Assembly (NCBI GenBank): GCA_963729295.1
Contig: CAVSNJ010000025.1
Location: 310,001-374,000 of the forward strand
Origin: DATJLY01 sp963729295
GTDB lineage: Bacteria; Pseudomonadota; Alphaproteobacteria; ATCC43930; CGMCC-115725
Reading direction: 5' to 3'
DNA: 64,000 bases
Positions within the stretch are counted from its first letter, which is position 1. Every line of letters begins with the position of its first letter. The notes below the pieces were generated by a model. The model saw only the letters and a list, made by a program, of their open reading frames with translations, was not told the origin of the DNA and made no database searches. Of this stretch, positions 1-8,831 are shown piece after piece. Position numbers and translations under genes: made by a program.

Positions 1-3000
1 GCGTTTCGGCAAGTCCGATCTCCCACGGCTCGCCGGCGTGATGGATCGAGGTGAGCGGCGAGGCGCCCGTGCCGCCCTCGTGGCCGGAGATGGTGACGTG
101 GTCGGCATAGGCCTTGGCGACGCCGGCGGCGATGGTGCCGACGCCGATCTCGGCGACGAGCTTGACGCTGACATTGCCGCGCGGGTTGACGTTCTTCAGA
201 TCGTGGATGAGTTGTTGCAGATCCTCGATCGAATAGATGTCGTGGTGCGGCGGCGGCGAGATCAGTCCCACGCCCGGGATCGAATGGCGCACACGCGCGA
301 TCCAGTCGTCGACCTTGTGGCCGGGGAGCTGGCCGCCCTCGCCGGGCTTCGCCCCTTGCGCCATCTTGATCTGCATGACGTCGGCGTTGACGAGATACTC
401 GGCATTGACGCCGAACCGGCCGCTCGCCACCTGCTTGATCGCCGAGCGCATCGAATCGCCGCCCGCGAGGCGCTTGTAGCGCTGCGGGTCTTCGCCGCCC
501 TCGCCCGTGTTCGACTTGCCGCCCATGCGGTTCATGGCCAGCGCAAGCGTCGTATGCGCCTCCCACGAGATCGAGCCGAACGACATGGCGCCGGTCGCGA
601 AGCGCTTCACGATCTCGGCCGCCGGCTCGACATCCTCGAGCGGAATGGGATCGGCCGCGAACTTGAAGTCGAGAAGCCCGCGCAGCGAGACGAGGCCTTC
701 CTCCTGCTCGCCGGCGCGGCGGGTGAATTCCTTGAACTTGCGGTAATTGCTGCCGCGGACCGCGTGCTGCAGGAGCGACACGGTGTCGGACGTCCAGACA
801 TGCTGCTCGCCGTTGACGCGGAAGGCGAGCTCGCCGCCGACGTCGAGCGCCTCGCGCAGGTTCGGCGCATCGCCGAACGCAAGGCGGTGGCGCCGCACGG
901 TCTCCTCGGCGACCTCCTCGAGCCCGATCCCTTCGACCGGCGAGGTCGTGCCGGTGAAATACTTGTCGAGGAACAGGCTCGACAATCCGACCGCGTCGAA
1001 GATCTGCGCGCCGCAATAGGACTGGAACGTGCAGATGCCCATCTTGGACATCACTTTGAGGATGCCCTTGGCGATCGCCTTGATGTAGCGCTCCTGCGCC
1101 TCGCCGGGCGAAAGCTTGCCCTGCATCTCGCGCTCCAAGGCGCCCAGCGTATCGAACGCGAGATAGGGATTGATCGCCTCGGCGCCATAGCCGGCCAGCA
1201 GGCAAAAATCGTGCAGTTGCCGCGCTTCGCCGGTCTCGATGACGAGGCCCGATTCCGTGCGCAATCCGCCGCGGATCAGGTGATGGTGGACGGCCGCGAC
1301 CGCGAGCAGCGACGGCACGGCGATGGTGTCGGCGTCGATCGCCCGGTCGGACAGCACGATGATGTTGTAGCCGGCGCGGACCGCTTCTTCCGCCTTGCGG
1401 CAGATGCGGTCGAGCGCCGCCGCCATGCCGGATGCGCCGTCGACCGCGGGATAGCAGATCGACAGCGTCGATGTGCGGAACTTGCCCTGCGAATTGTCCT
1501 CGATGTGACGGATCTTCTCGAGATCGACGTTGTTGAGGACCGGCTGATGCAGCTCGAGGCGGATGTGCTTGCCGCCGCTTTCGAGATCCAAGAGGTTGGG
1601 CCGCGGCCCCACCAGCGTCACGAGCGACATGACGAGCGATTCGCGGATCGAATCGATCGGCGGATTGGTCACCTGCGCGAAGCGCTGCTGGAAATAGTCG
1701 TAGAGCAGCTTCGGCCGGCCCGAGAGAACCGCGAGCGGCGTGTCGCGGCCCATGGCGCCGACCGTGTCCTCGGCCGAGAGCGCCATCGGCTTCAGGAAGA
1801 AGCGCAAATCTTCCTGCGTGTAGCCGAACGCCTGCTGCCGATCGAGCAGCACGTTCCGCGGCGGCGGCATCGGCGTCACTTCGTCGGGCAGCGCCTCGAG
1901 CTTGATCTGCGTCTGGTCGAGCCAGGCCTGATAGGGATGGGCCGCAGCGATCGCGGCCTTCAGCTCGTCGTCGTCGATGATGCAGCCACGCTCCAAATCG
2001 ACGAGCAGCATCTTGCCGGGCTCGAGCCGCCATTTGCGGGTGATGCGCTCCTCGGGCAGATCGAGCACGCCCGCCTCGGACGCCATCACCACGAGATCAT
2101 CGGCCGTGACGACAAAGCGCGCCGGGCGCAAGCCGTTGCGGTCGAGGGTCGCGCCGATCTGGCGCCCGTCGGTGAAGGCGAGCGCGGCGGGCCCGTCCCA
2201 CGGCTCCATCAGCGCCGCGTGATATTCGTAAAACGCGCGGCGTTTCACCTCCATGAGCGGGTTGTCGGCCCATGCCTCGGGGATCATCAGCATGAGCGCG
2301 TGCGTCAGCGAATAGCCGCCCGCGACCAGAAGCTCGAGGCAGTTGTCGAGCGTCGCCGAATCGGAATTGCCGTCGCCGATCAGCGGCCACAGCTTTTCGA
2401 GATCGGCGCCCAGCAGCTTCGACGTCATGTTGTGGCGCCGCGCCATCATCCAGTTGATGTTGCCGCGCAGCGTGTTGATCTCGCCGTTATGCGCGAGATA
2501 GCGGAACGGATGCGCCAGTTCCCAGGACGGGAAGGTGTTGGTGGAAAAGCGCGCATGCACCAGCGCGAGGGCGGACTCGGTGCGCTCGTCGCCCAGATCC
2601 TTGTAGTAGCGCTGGAGCCGGTCGCCGATCATCATGCCCTTGTAGATGACCGTGCGCGTCGACAGGCTCGCGATATAGAAGGCGCTGCCTTCGGCAAGCC
2701 GGCGCGCGCGGATCGACTTGTGGCACTGCTTGCGAATGACGAAGAGCTTGCGCTCGAACGCGTCGGCGTCGGCGCAGTTGGCGCCGCGCGCGACGAAGAA
2801 CTGGCGCACGACCGGCTCGATCGGCTTGATGCTGTCGCCGAGCACGGTGCCGTCGCGCGGCACCTCGCGCCAGCCCAAGAGCGTCTGCCCTTCGGCGGCG
2901 ATGAAATGCGCGATCGTCTCCTCGCACGCGGCGCGCGTCTCGGCGTGGCGCGGCAGGAACACCATGCCGACGCCGTAGCTGCCGATCTGCGGCAATTTGA

Positions 3001-3238
3001 ACTTGAGACGCTGCGCCTCGGCGCGGAAAAGGCGGTCGGGGAGCTGGATCAGGATGCCGGCACCGTCGCCGGCCAAGGGATCGGCCGCAACCGCGCCGCG
3101 ATGCGCCAGGTTTTCGAGAATCTTGAGGCCGTCGAGCAGAATGCGATGGCTTTTCTGGTTCCTTATGTGCGCGACGAAACCGACGCCGCACGCGTCATGC
3201 TCATTGGCCGGATCGTAGAGTCCTTGGCGTAGGACCAT
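1..3238 (-). CDS. gltB: Glutamate synthase large subunit, 3' end outside window
   Basis: This is the NADPH-dependent glutamate synthase large subunit, which moves the glutamine amide nitrogen to 2-oxoglutarate in the cytoplasm. The first 1079 residues are present; the family is usually about 1500, so the FMN/iron-sulfur end is cut by the window edge. The N-terminus carries the class II amidotransferase signature EHDACGVGF with the nucleophile Cys17, then LAHRGA and GDGAGI. The short stretch before Cys17 is probably the propeptide removed on maturation. The last visible residues include the synthase-domain motif ISGHEGGTGASPLTS. The ATG at 3238 is the only start directly upstream of the amidotransferase motif. 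A gene for the small subunit is not in the window. Confidence 0.96.
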   Translation of the reverse strand, partial: MVLRQGLYDPANEHDACGVGFVAHIRNQKSHRILLDGLKILENLAHRGAVAADPLAGDGAGILIQLPDRLFRAEAQRLKFKLPQIGSYGVGMVFLPRHAETRAACEETIAHFIAAEGQTLLGWREVPRDGTVLGDSIKPIEPVVRQFFVARGANCADADAFERKLFVIRKQCHKSIRARRLAEGSAFYIASLSTRTVIYKGMMIGDRLQRYYKDLGDERTESALALVHARFSTNTFPSWELAHPFRYLAHNGEINTLRGNINWMMARRHNMTSKLLGADLEKLWPLIGDGNSDSATLDNCLELLVAGGYSLTHALMLMIPEAWADNPLMEVKRRAFYEYHAALMEPWDGPAALAFTDGRQIGATLDRNGLRPARFVVTADDLVVMASEAGVLDLPEERITRKWRLEPGKMLLVDLERGCIIDDDELKAAIAAAHPYQAWLDQTQIKLEALPDEVTPMPPPRNVLLDRQQAFGYTQEDLRFFLKPMALSAEDTVGAMGRDTPLAVLSGRPKLLYDYFQQRFAQVTNPPIDSIRESLVMSLVTLVGPRPNLLDLESGGKHIRLELHQPVLNNVDLEKIRHIEDNSQGKFRTSTLSICYPAVDGASGMAAALDRICRKAEEAVRAGYNIIVLSDRAIDADTIAVPSLLAVAAVHHHLIRGGLRTESGLVIETGEARQLHDFCLLAGYGAEAINPYLAFDTLGALEREMQGKLSPGEAQERYIKAIAKGILKVMSKMGICTFQSYCGAQIFDAVGLSSLFLDKYFTGTTSPVEGIGLEEVAEETVRRHRLAFGDAPNLREALDVGGELAFRVNGEQHVWTSDTVSLLQHAVRGSNYRKFKEFTRRAGEQEEGLVSLRGLLDFKFAADPIPLEDVEPAAEIVKRFATGAMSFGSISWEAHTTLALAMNRMGGKSNTGEGGEDPQRYKRLAGGDSMRSAIKQVASGRFGVNAEYLVNADVMQIKMAQGAKPGEGGQLPGHKVDDWIARVRHSIPGVGLISPPPHHDIYSIEDLQQLIHDLKNVNPRGNVSVKLVAEIGVGTIAAGVAKAYADHVTISGHEGGTGASPLTSIHHAGEPWEIGLAET

Positions 3239-3539
3239 GTACTCTCGTCTCACCCCTTCTCCGCATCGGGTCCCCGTATCCCCCGCGCCACCGAGATCGG
3301 CCGGTTCCCACCTTGCAGGCGCAACCCTTTAACATCGCGGACAGAGGTCGCGCGAGTCAAGCAGAAGGCCGGGTCTTGCTAGGGGTGCGGGGACGCCCCG
3401 GACGGGGTTCGGACGGGGTTCTCCGGCACCTCATTCCGTTCCGCCCTTTCCTCTGCTAGGCTCGCTGTGCGCCGGCGTCTCGCGGATCAAGAAAGGGGTT
3501 GGGCGGGGCCGGTTATGAAATCCCGGAGCAGAAGGACTA
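3239..3539. promoter_or_regulatory. Divergent intergenic region gltB / cold-shock gene
   Basis: This 301-base gap separates two divergent genes and holds no open reading frame I would call. On the minus strand, TTGACT at 3360-3355 followed 18 bases later by GATGTT (3336-3331) is a possible gltB promoter, with a good -35 and a weak -10. Upstream of the cold-shock gene only a ribosome binding site (GAAGGA just before 3540) is clear. Confidence 0.35.
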
Positions 3540-4205
3540 ATGGGTAGAGGCCATGACTGGCGCCCGCCGCGGAAGCGGGGCTTTGACGACGACACGTTCG
3601 ATGCAGATTCTGGGCCACGGCGAGGCGCGCCGCGCTTCGGCGCCCCAAGCCCCAGGCCTGCAATGGAGGCAAGCCCGGGCGGGCCGCCGACCCGCGCGAA
3701 GGTCAAATGGTTCAACGGCGAGAAGGGGTTCGGTTTCGTCGAACTTGCCGATGGCACGGGCGACGCATTCCTGCACCTTTCGGTGCTGCAGCGGGCGGGA
3801 CAAGGCCCGGTGCAGCCGGGAACCTCGCTCCTCGTGCGCGTGAGCCAGGGCCAGAAGGGGGCTCAGGTCGCAGAAGTGCTCGAGGTCGACGCCAGCACGG
3901 CCCAGGCCGCGCCGGCCCGCAGCTTCGGCGGCGGGGGCGGCGGTGGCGGCGGCAGTGGTCCGCGCCCGCCCCGGCGCGAGCGCGACGTGGGCGCCACGGT
4001 CGAGATGCGCGGCACGGTGAAGTGGTTCAATGCCGCCAAAGGGTTCGGCTTCGTGGTGGTGCCCGAAGGCGGCAAGGACGTGTTCATCCACGTCTCGGTG
4101 CTGGAGCAGGGCGGTATCGGCAACCTGGCCGAAGGCCAGGCCGTCGTCATGCAGGTCGCGCAAGGGATGAAGGGCCCCGAGGCGGTCTCGATCCGCCTCG
4201 GCTAA
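3540..4205 (+). CDS. Cold-shock protein with two CSD domains
   Basis: A 221-residue RNA/ssDNA-binding protein with two cold-shock OB-fold domains, a form common in alphaproteobacteria. Domain 1 covers about residues 52-117, with KWFNGEKGFGFV at 56-67 and FLHL at 77-80. Domain 2 covers about 157-221, with KWFNAAKGFGFV and FIHVSV near 182. A Gly-rich linker (about 129-140) joins them, and an Arg/Pro-rich tail of some 50 residues precedes domain 1. In domain 1 the second RNP motif reads FLHLSV, slightly off the usual FVHxS. The start follows GAAGGACTA. It probably acts as an RNA chaperone; whether it is cold-induced cannot be read here. Confidence 0.93.
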   Translation: MGRGHDWRPPRKRGFDDDTFDADSGPRRGAPRFGAPSPRPAMEASPGGPPTRAKVKWFNGEKGFGFVELADGTGDAFLHLSVLQRAGQGPVQPGTSLLVRVSQGQKGAQVAEVLEVDASTAQAAPARSFGGGGGGGGGSGPRPPRRERDVGATVEMRGTVKWFNAAKGFGFVVVPEGGKDVFIHVSVLEQGGIGNLAEGQAVVMQVAQGMKGPEAVSIRLG

Positions 4206-4217
4206 GCCGGAGTCCGT

Positions 4218-4592
4218 TCAGGCCGGCTGTGCCAGCTTGTCCGGGTCGCCGACCACGCGCAGCAGCTCGGGAATGGCGAGCGGTTTGTAGAGCACGCCGC
4301 GCGCGCCGTTCTCGATTGCGCGCGAGAGCAGTTGCTCGACGCTGAAGCCCGTCATCATGATGACCTGCGCGTCGGCGCGCTGCTTGCGCAGGGCCAGAAA
4401 CGTCTCGACGCCGTTCATGCCCGGCAGCTTCACGTCCATCAAGGTCAGGTCGAAATAAGCCTCGGCGAAGCGGCGCACCGCGTCCTCGCCGGTGAAGGCG
4501 AGGTCGACCTCGTGCCCGTGCATCGCCAGGATATCGGCGATGCTTTCGGCATGGTCGCGGTCGTCATCGACTATGAAGATGCGGCGCTTCAT
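4218..4592 (-). CDS. Single-domain response regulator (receiver only)
   Basis: A 124-residue stand-alone CheY-like receiver domain. The acidic triad is Asp9-Asp11, the phospho-acceptor is Asp53 in LTLMDVKLPGMNG, the switch Thr is at 81 (MMTG) and the conserved Lys is at 103 (YKP). There is no output domain, so it must act through protein contacts or as a phosphate relay or sink. No histidine kinase is adjacent; the nearest one in the window is the MHYT kinase 37 kb away. It converges with the cold-shock gene and diverges from the lyase gene at 4675. Confidence 0.93.
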   Translation of the reverse strand: MKRRIFIVDDDRDHAESIADILAMHGHEVDLAFTGEDAVRRFAEAYFDLTLMDVKLPGMNGVETFLALRKQRADAQVIMMTGFSVEQLLSRAIENGARGVLYKPLAIPELLRVVGDPDKLAQPA

Positions 4593-4674
4593 CGCGGCGA
4601 GGCTAGCCGAAGTATCCTTACCGGCGGCTTAACGCCTGGGGATAAAGTCCCGCCCCTGGAGTGAGGAGGATCAC

Positions 4675-5544
4675 ATGCCAAACGCGGCCGAGGCTTTGCG
4701 CAAGCTCATCAAGGGACCCGATCTTCTCGTCTGCCCGGTGATCTCGGACCCGCTTTCGGCGCGGCTCGTCGCGCGGGCGGGACTGCCGATGGCGCTCCTC
4801 GGCGGCTTCGGCATCGCCGCCATCCGCTTCGCTTTGCCGGACACGGGCCTCATCACCTTCACGGAGGTGCTCGACCAGGTGCGCAACACCTGCGCCGCGG
4901 TGCCGGGATTTCCGGTCGTCGCCGACGGCGATACCGGCTACGGCAACGCCATGAACGTGCGCCGCACGGTCGAAGAGTTCGCGCGCGCGGGCGCCGCCGC
5001 CATCCTGATCGAGGATCAGGTCTGGCCCAAGAAATGCGGCCATTACGGCGGCGGCCGGCCCGTCATCGCGCGCGCGGAGGCGCGCATGAAGATTCGCGCC
5101 GCGGTCGAGGCGCGGGGCGCCGGCGGCGGCGACATCCTCATCATGGCGCGCACCGATGCGCGCTCGTCCTTGGGGTTCGAGGAAGCGATGGCGCGCTGCC
5201 GCGCCTTCGAGGAGGAAGGCGCCGACATCATCTTCGCCGAGGCGCTCGAGACGCGCGAGGAATTGGCCCGCTTCGCCGGCGGGTTCCGCGCCGCCACGTG
5301 GGCCAACATGATGCCGAAGACGCCCGACGTCGACCGCGCCGAATTGAAGGCGATGGGGTTCAAGGTCGTGACCTACAACGTGCTGCTGCACGCCGCCGCG
5401 CGCGCCATGAGCGCGGCGCTCGAAGCGCTCGCCGAGGACGATGCCGCGCGCATGCCGGCGCTCTTGTCCTTCGCCGAGCTCGCCGGGCTCGTCGGATTGC
5501 CGCAATACGACGCGGCGGCCGAGCGCTACCGCGTCGATGCCTGA
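4675..5544 (+). CDS. Isocitrate lyase/PEP mutase family protein (probable C-C lyase)
   Basis: A 289-residue member of the isocitrate lyase/phosphoenolpyruvate mutase superfamily, the size of 2-methylisocitrate lyase and oxaloacetate decarboxylases. DGDTGYGN at 84-91 and EDQ at 113-115 supply the magnesium site. KKCGH at 119-123 carries the catalytic cysteine of lyases, which argues against a true mutase. The reaction is likely cleavage or decarboxylation of a small 2-substituted dicarboxylate. The start is preceded by GAGGAGGATCAC. It stands alone, converging with the symporter gene 9 bases downstream. The exact substrate is unknown. Confidence 0.88.
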   Translation: MPNAAEALRKLIKGPDLLVCPVISDPLSARLVARAGLPMALLGGFGIAAIRFALPDTGLITFTEVLDQVRNTCAAVPGFPVVADGDTGYGNAMNVRRTVEEFARAGAAAILIEDQVWPKKCGHYGGGRPVIARAEARMKIRAAVEARGAGGGDILIMARTDARSSLGFEEAMARCRAFEEEGADIIFAEALETREELARFAGGFRAATWANMMPKTPDVDRAELKAMGFKVVTYNVLLHAAARAMSAALEALAEDDAARMPALLSFAELAGLVGLPQYDAAAERYRVDA

Positions 5545-5553
5545 CCCTCGCCC

Positions 5554-7095
5554 TCAGGCGTGATAGTCGGCCGCCACCGTCTCGTCCGCAGCACCTTGCG
5601 CCATGCTGCGGAACACGGGCGTCAGCACCACCGCGATGATGAGGTTGAGGATGACGGTATAGAACGCGGTGTAGCCCGGCATGTGGAAGCCGCCCAACGA
5701 CAGCGGATAGATCGCGCTGAAATTGACCGCGACCGCCATCCACGTCCCGGCCACCGTGCCGACCGCCCAGCCGATGAGCAAGGCCCAGCTGTCGAGCCAG
5801 CGCGTATAGAGGCCGAGGATCACCGCCGGCAGGGTCTGGATGATCCACACGCCGCCGAGAAGCTGGAGATAGATCGCATACTGCGTCGGCACGAAGAGGA
5901 TGAAGACGAGCGCGCCGAACTTGACGATCAGCGACACCCATTTCGCCATCTGCGACTCTTCCCTGGGCGAGCAGTTGGGCCGGAAGAATTCGCGGTGGAT
6001 GTTGCGCGTGTAGAGGTTCGATGCCGCGATCGACATGATGGCGGCGGGAACGAGCGCGCCGATGCCGATCGCGGCAAAGGCGATCCCCGCGAACCAAGAC
6101 GGGAACGCATAGAGAATGAGCGCCGGCACCGCGTAATTGTTCTTGAAGGCGGCAAAGCCGCCCGCGAATTGCGGCAGCTTGTCGACGCCGGCGGCGATTG
6201 CCATGAAGCCGATCAAGGCGAGGAACCCGAGCATCAGCGAATAGCCCGGCAGGAGCGCCGCGTTGCGGCGGATCGCACGGCCGCTATTCGCGCTCATGAT
6301 GCCGGTCATCGAATGCGGATAGAGCAAAAGCGCCAGCGCCGAGCCCATCGCCAGCGTTGCATAGCCGCCATAAAGGCCCCAGCCGCCGGGCGCCGGATGC
6401 GGCAGCAATAATTTCGCAGCCGGCACCGCAGCGAAGATCTTGCCGTAGCCGCCGAGCTCGATCGGCACGACGATCACTGCGGCGAACGCGGTCAGGTAGA
6501 TGATCGCATCCTTGACGATGGCGATCGCGGCGGGCGCGCGCAGGCCGCTCGAATAGGTGAAGGCGGCAAGGATGATGAAGGCGATGACGAGCGGCAGGTC
6601 GCCGACCCAGCCCGCGCCGTAAATGCCCATCGCGCCGATCACAACCTGAAGGCCGACGAGCTGCAAGGCGATGTAGGGCATGGTCGCGACGATGCCGGTC
6701 ACGGCAATGGCGAGCGCGAGCCAGCGGTTGCCGTACCGGCCGCGCACGAAATCGGCCGCGGTGATGTAGCCGTGCTTGTGCGCGACGGCCCAAATCCGCG
6801 GGAAGACCACGAACAGGATCGGGAACACGACGATCGTGTAGGGAACCGCGAAGAAGGCGATGGCGCCCGCGCCGAACGCCAGCGCCGGAACCGCGACGAA
6901 CGTATAGGCGGTGTAGAGATCGCCGCCGATCAGGAACCAGGTGACGACGGTGCCGAAGCGCCGTCCGCCGAGGCCCCACTCGTGCAGCAAGTCGAGATCG
7001 CCCCTGCGCCAGCGCGACGCGGCAAAGCCCAGCCACGTGATGAAGCCGAACAACAGGATGAAGACGACGAGCGCCGTCCAGTTGATTTCCGCCAC
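5554..7095 (-). CDS. Sodium:solute symporter (SSS family)
   Basis: A 513-residue integral membrane protein with about 13 predicted hydrophobic segments, matching the sodium:solute symporter family (proline/pantothenate/acetate-type carriers). It begins at a GTG (7095) preceded by GGAGG; the family-like N-terminus includes FITWLGFAASRWRRGDLD, and the conserved core has SIAASNLYTRNIHREFF near residue 370. It lies 15 bases after the small DUF3311 gene, the usual partner arrangement for monocarboxylate-type SSS carriers. The substrate is probably a small organic acid, by family inference only. Confidence 0.9.
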   Translation of the reverse strand: MAEINWTALVVFILLFGFITWLGFAASRWRRGDLDLLHEWGLGGRRFGTVVTWFLIGGDLYTAYTFVAVPALAFGAGAIAFFAVPYTIVVFPILFVVFPRIWAVAHKHGYITAADFVRGRYGNRWLALAIAVTGIVATMPYIALQLVGLQVVIGAMGIYGAGWVGDLPLVIAFIILAAFTYSSGLRAPAAIAIVKDAIIYLTAFAAVIVVPIELGGYGKIFAAVPAAKLLLPHPAPGGWGLYGGYATLAMGSALALLLYPHSMTGIMSANSGRAIRRNAALLPGYSLMLGFLALIGFMAIAAGVDKLPQFAGGFAAFKNNYAVPALILYAFPSWFAGIAFAAIGIGALVPAAIMSIAASNLYTRNIHREFFRPNCSPREESQMAKWVSLIVKFGALVFILFVPTQYAIYLQLLGGVWIIQTLPAVILGLYTRWLDSWALLIGWAVGTVAGTWMAVAVNFSAIYPLSLGGFHMPGYTAFYTVILNLIIAVVLTPVFRSMAQGAADETVAADYHA

Positions 7096-7110
7096 CGGAC
7101 CCTCCTGCGC

Positions 7111-7326
7111 CTAACGGTGATTTGCTTCGGTTACGAAATAGATGAACGCGGTCAGCACCGCGCCGATCAGGATGCACAGGAGCTGATACCAGTAGAAGAA
7201 GGGGATGCCGTACCAATAAGGTTCGGCCTGGTTGTAGAAGGGCGGCCATAACACCGCGGCGAACAGCACCAGGAAGAGCAGATACCACCAGCTCCATTCG
7301 CGCGATTTCGGCGTCGGATTCTTCAT
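7111..7326 (-). CDS. DUF3311 small membrane protein
   Basis: A 71-residue protein with two hydrophobic segments (about residues 13-31 and 42-65) separated by a short aromatic-rich loop, WPPFYNQAEPYWYGIPFFYW. The size, the loop motif and the position immediately upstream of an SSS symporter are typical of DUF3311 proteins, which are thought to be accessory subunits of these carriers. The two genes are 15 bases apart and surely cotranscribed. Confidence 0.85.
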   Translation of the reverse strand: MKNPTPKSREWSWWYLLFLVLFAAVLWPPFYNQAEPYWYGIPFFYWYQLLCILIGAVLTAFIYFVTEANHR

Positions 7327-7387
7327 TCTGCGTTCCCCATCTCCCCGCGTCCGATCTTATGCGTTGCCCGATTCGGACGTCAGGGTT

Positions 7388-7418
7388 TTGCGACCAATTT
7401 CATATATCATAAAAATTC
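7388..7418. promoter_or_regulatory. AT-rich tract between divergent transporter and oxidoreductase genes
   Basis: A strikingly AT-rich stretch (CAATTTCATATATCATAAAA around 7394-7414) in an otherwise GC-rich 255-base divergent gap. Reading plus, TTGCGA (7388-7393) and TAAAAA (7410-7415) are 16 bases apart and could be a weak promoter for the oxidoreductase gene. The rest of the gap shows nothing else I can support. Confidence 0.3.
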
Positions 7419-7581
7419 CGACGCCACAGCCCGGATTGCGCCGCGACTCCGGCCGATGTTGGTGACGACTCGCGAAGGCGCGGTCGCGGCCGCCGATCCC
7501 CGCCCGCGCCCCCGGGGGTTTGAACTCAGGCGGCGTTTTTGCCATGCTGCGGGGAACGGAAGCGCGCGGAGGATGCGCCCC

Positions 7582-8754
7582 ATGAAGATCTTCAATTTTC
7601 ACCTGATGCCCTATGCCCATGCCGATCTCGATGCGATCGAGAGAAACGGCTCGGCCTGGATCACCTTCTCGAACAGCAACTACGATCCGGTGAAGGGCGC
7701 CGAGCTCTATCACCGCTATCTCGACGAGCTCGAATATGCCGACAAGCTCGGCTTCGACGGCGTCGTCCTCAATGAGCATCACCAGACCGCCTACGGCCTG
7801 ATGCCGACGCCCGGCGTCCTTGCCGGCGCGCTCGCGCGCAGCGTCAAGCGCGCGAAGATCGCGGTTCTGGGCCGCGCGCTGCCGCTCCTCAACAACCCGC
7901 TCTCGATCGCCGAGGAATATGCCATCCTCGACAACCTCACGCGCGGCCGGTTCATCGCCGGCTTCGTGCGCGGCATCGGCGCCGAATACCATTCGACCGG
8001 CATGAACCCGACCGAATCGCAGGACCGGTTCAACGAGGCGCACGATCTCATCGTACGCGCCTGGACCGAGCCGGGACCGTTCCGCTACGCCGGCCATCAT
8101 TACCGCTTCGAATACGTCAATCCGTGGCCGCGTCCCTATCAGAGCCCTCATCCGCCCATCTGGATCCCGTCGCAAGGATCGAGCTCGACCATCAAGTGGG
8201 CGGCGAAGATGCGCTACACCTATTGCCAGACCTTGAGCCCGATCGCCGCGGTCGCGCGCTTCTTCCAGATGTATCGCGAGGAGGCCGAGAAATCGGGCTA
8301 TCAGGCGACGCCCGATCAGCTCGCCTGGTCGAATTCGATCTATGTCGCCGACACCGACGAGAAGGCGATGCGCGAGGCGAAGCCGCACCTCGAGGCGCTT
8401 GCCAACCGCTTCCTCAAGATGCCGACCGAGATGCTGCTGCCGCCGGGCTATACCAGCAACGAGTCGCTGAAACGCATCCGGGCCGTCAAGACCACGGGCA
8501 AGCCGCAGACCGCCGAGGATTTGGTGAAATTGGGCGTCGTCATCGTCGGCAGCCCGGCGACGGTGCGCGAGAAGCTCGCCGAGTACCAGGACCTCGCCGG
8601 CTTCAACACGTCGCTCACCAAGACGCAGTTCGGCACGCTGCCCTACGAAATGGTAAAGGCGAACCAGGAGGCGATCGCGGCCGAGATTCTCCCGCATTTC
8701 CGCGACCGCGTGCCCGCCAAAGCGCAAGCCGCGGCCGCGGCCGCGGCGCAATAA
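7582..8754 (+). CDS. LLM-class flavin-dependent oxidoreductase
   Basis: A 390-residue bacterial luciferase-like TIM-barrel protein that would use reduced FMN to oxidise or reduce a small substrate. The N-terminus MKIFNFHLMPYAHAD, the VVLNEHHQTAYG segment around residue 68 and FIAGFVRGIGAEY around residue 125 fit the alkanesulfonate monooxygenase/LLM family. I chose ATG 7582 because GGAGG ends nine bases upstream; an ATG at 7573 would sit directly on that ribosome binding site. The Ala-rich C-terminal tail is family-atypical low complexity. It is followed by an exporter gene 77 bases downstream. Confidence 0.9.
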   Translation: MKIFNFHLMPYAHADLDAIERNGSAWITFSNSNYDPVKGAELYHRYLDELEYADKLGFDGVVLNEHHQTAYGLMPTPGVLAGALARSVKRAKIAVLGRALPLLNNPLSIAEEYAILDNLTRGRFIAGFVRGIGAEYHSTGMNPTESQDRFNEAHDLIVRAWTEPGPFRYAGHHYRFEYVNPWPRPYQSPHPPIWIPSQGSSSTIKWAAKMRYTYCQTLSPIAAVARFFQMYREEAEKSGYQATPDQLAWSNSIYVADTDEKAMREAKPHLEALANRFLKMPTEMLLPPGYTSNESLKRIRAVKTTGKPQTAEDLVKLGVVIVGSPATVREKLAEYQDLAGFNTSLTKTQFGTLPYEMVKANQEAIAAEILPHFRDRVPAKAQAAAAAAAQ

Positions 8755-8831
8755 CGCACCGCCGCCATGCGCCAACGCAGGAGGTGACCTGCCGCGGCCG
8801 TGCTTGACCGGCGCCTCGGCCGCCCCACATC

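Noticed and set aside
38..3232. A 1064-codon plus-strand frame opposite gltB
   Set aside because: It is an antisense shadow caused by GC-rich third codon positions; the minus strand gives a perfect glutamate synthase.
4675..5544. True phosphoenolpyruvate mutase (phosphonate synthesis)
   Set aside because: The KKCGH catalytic cysteine is a lyase feature and no phosphonate gene is nearby.
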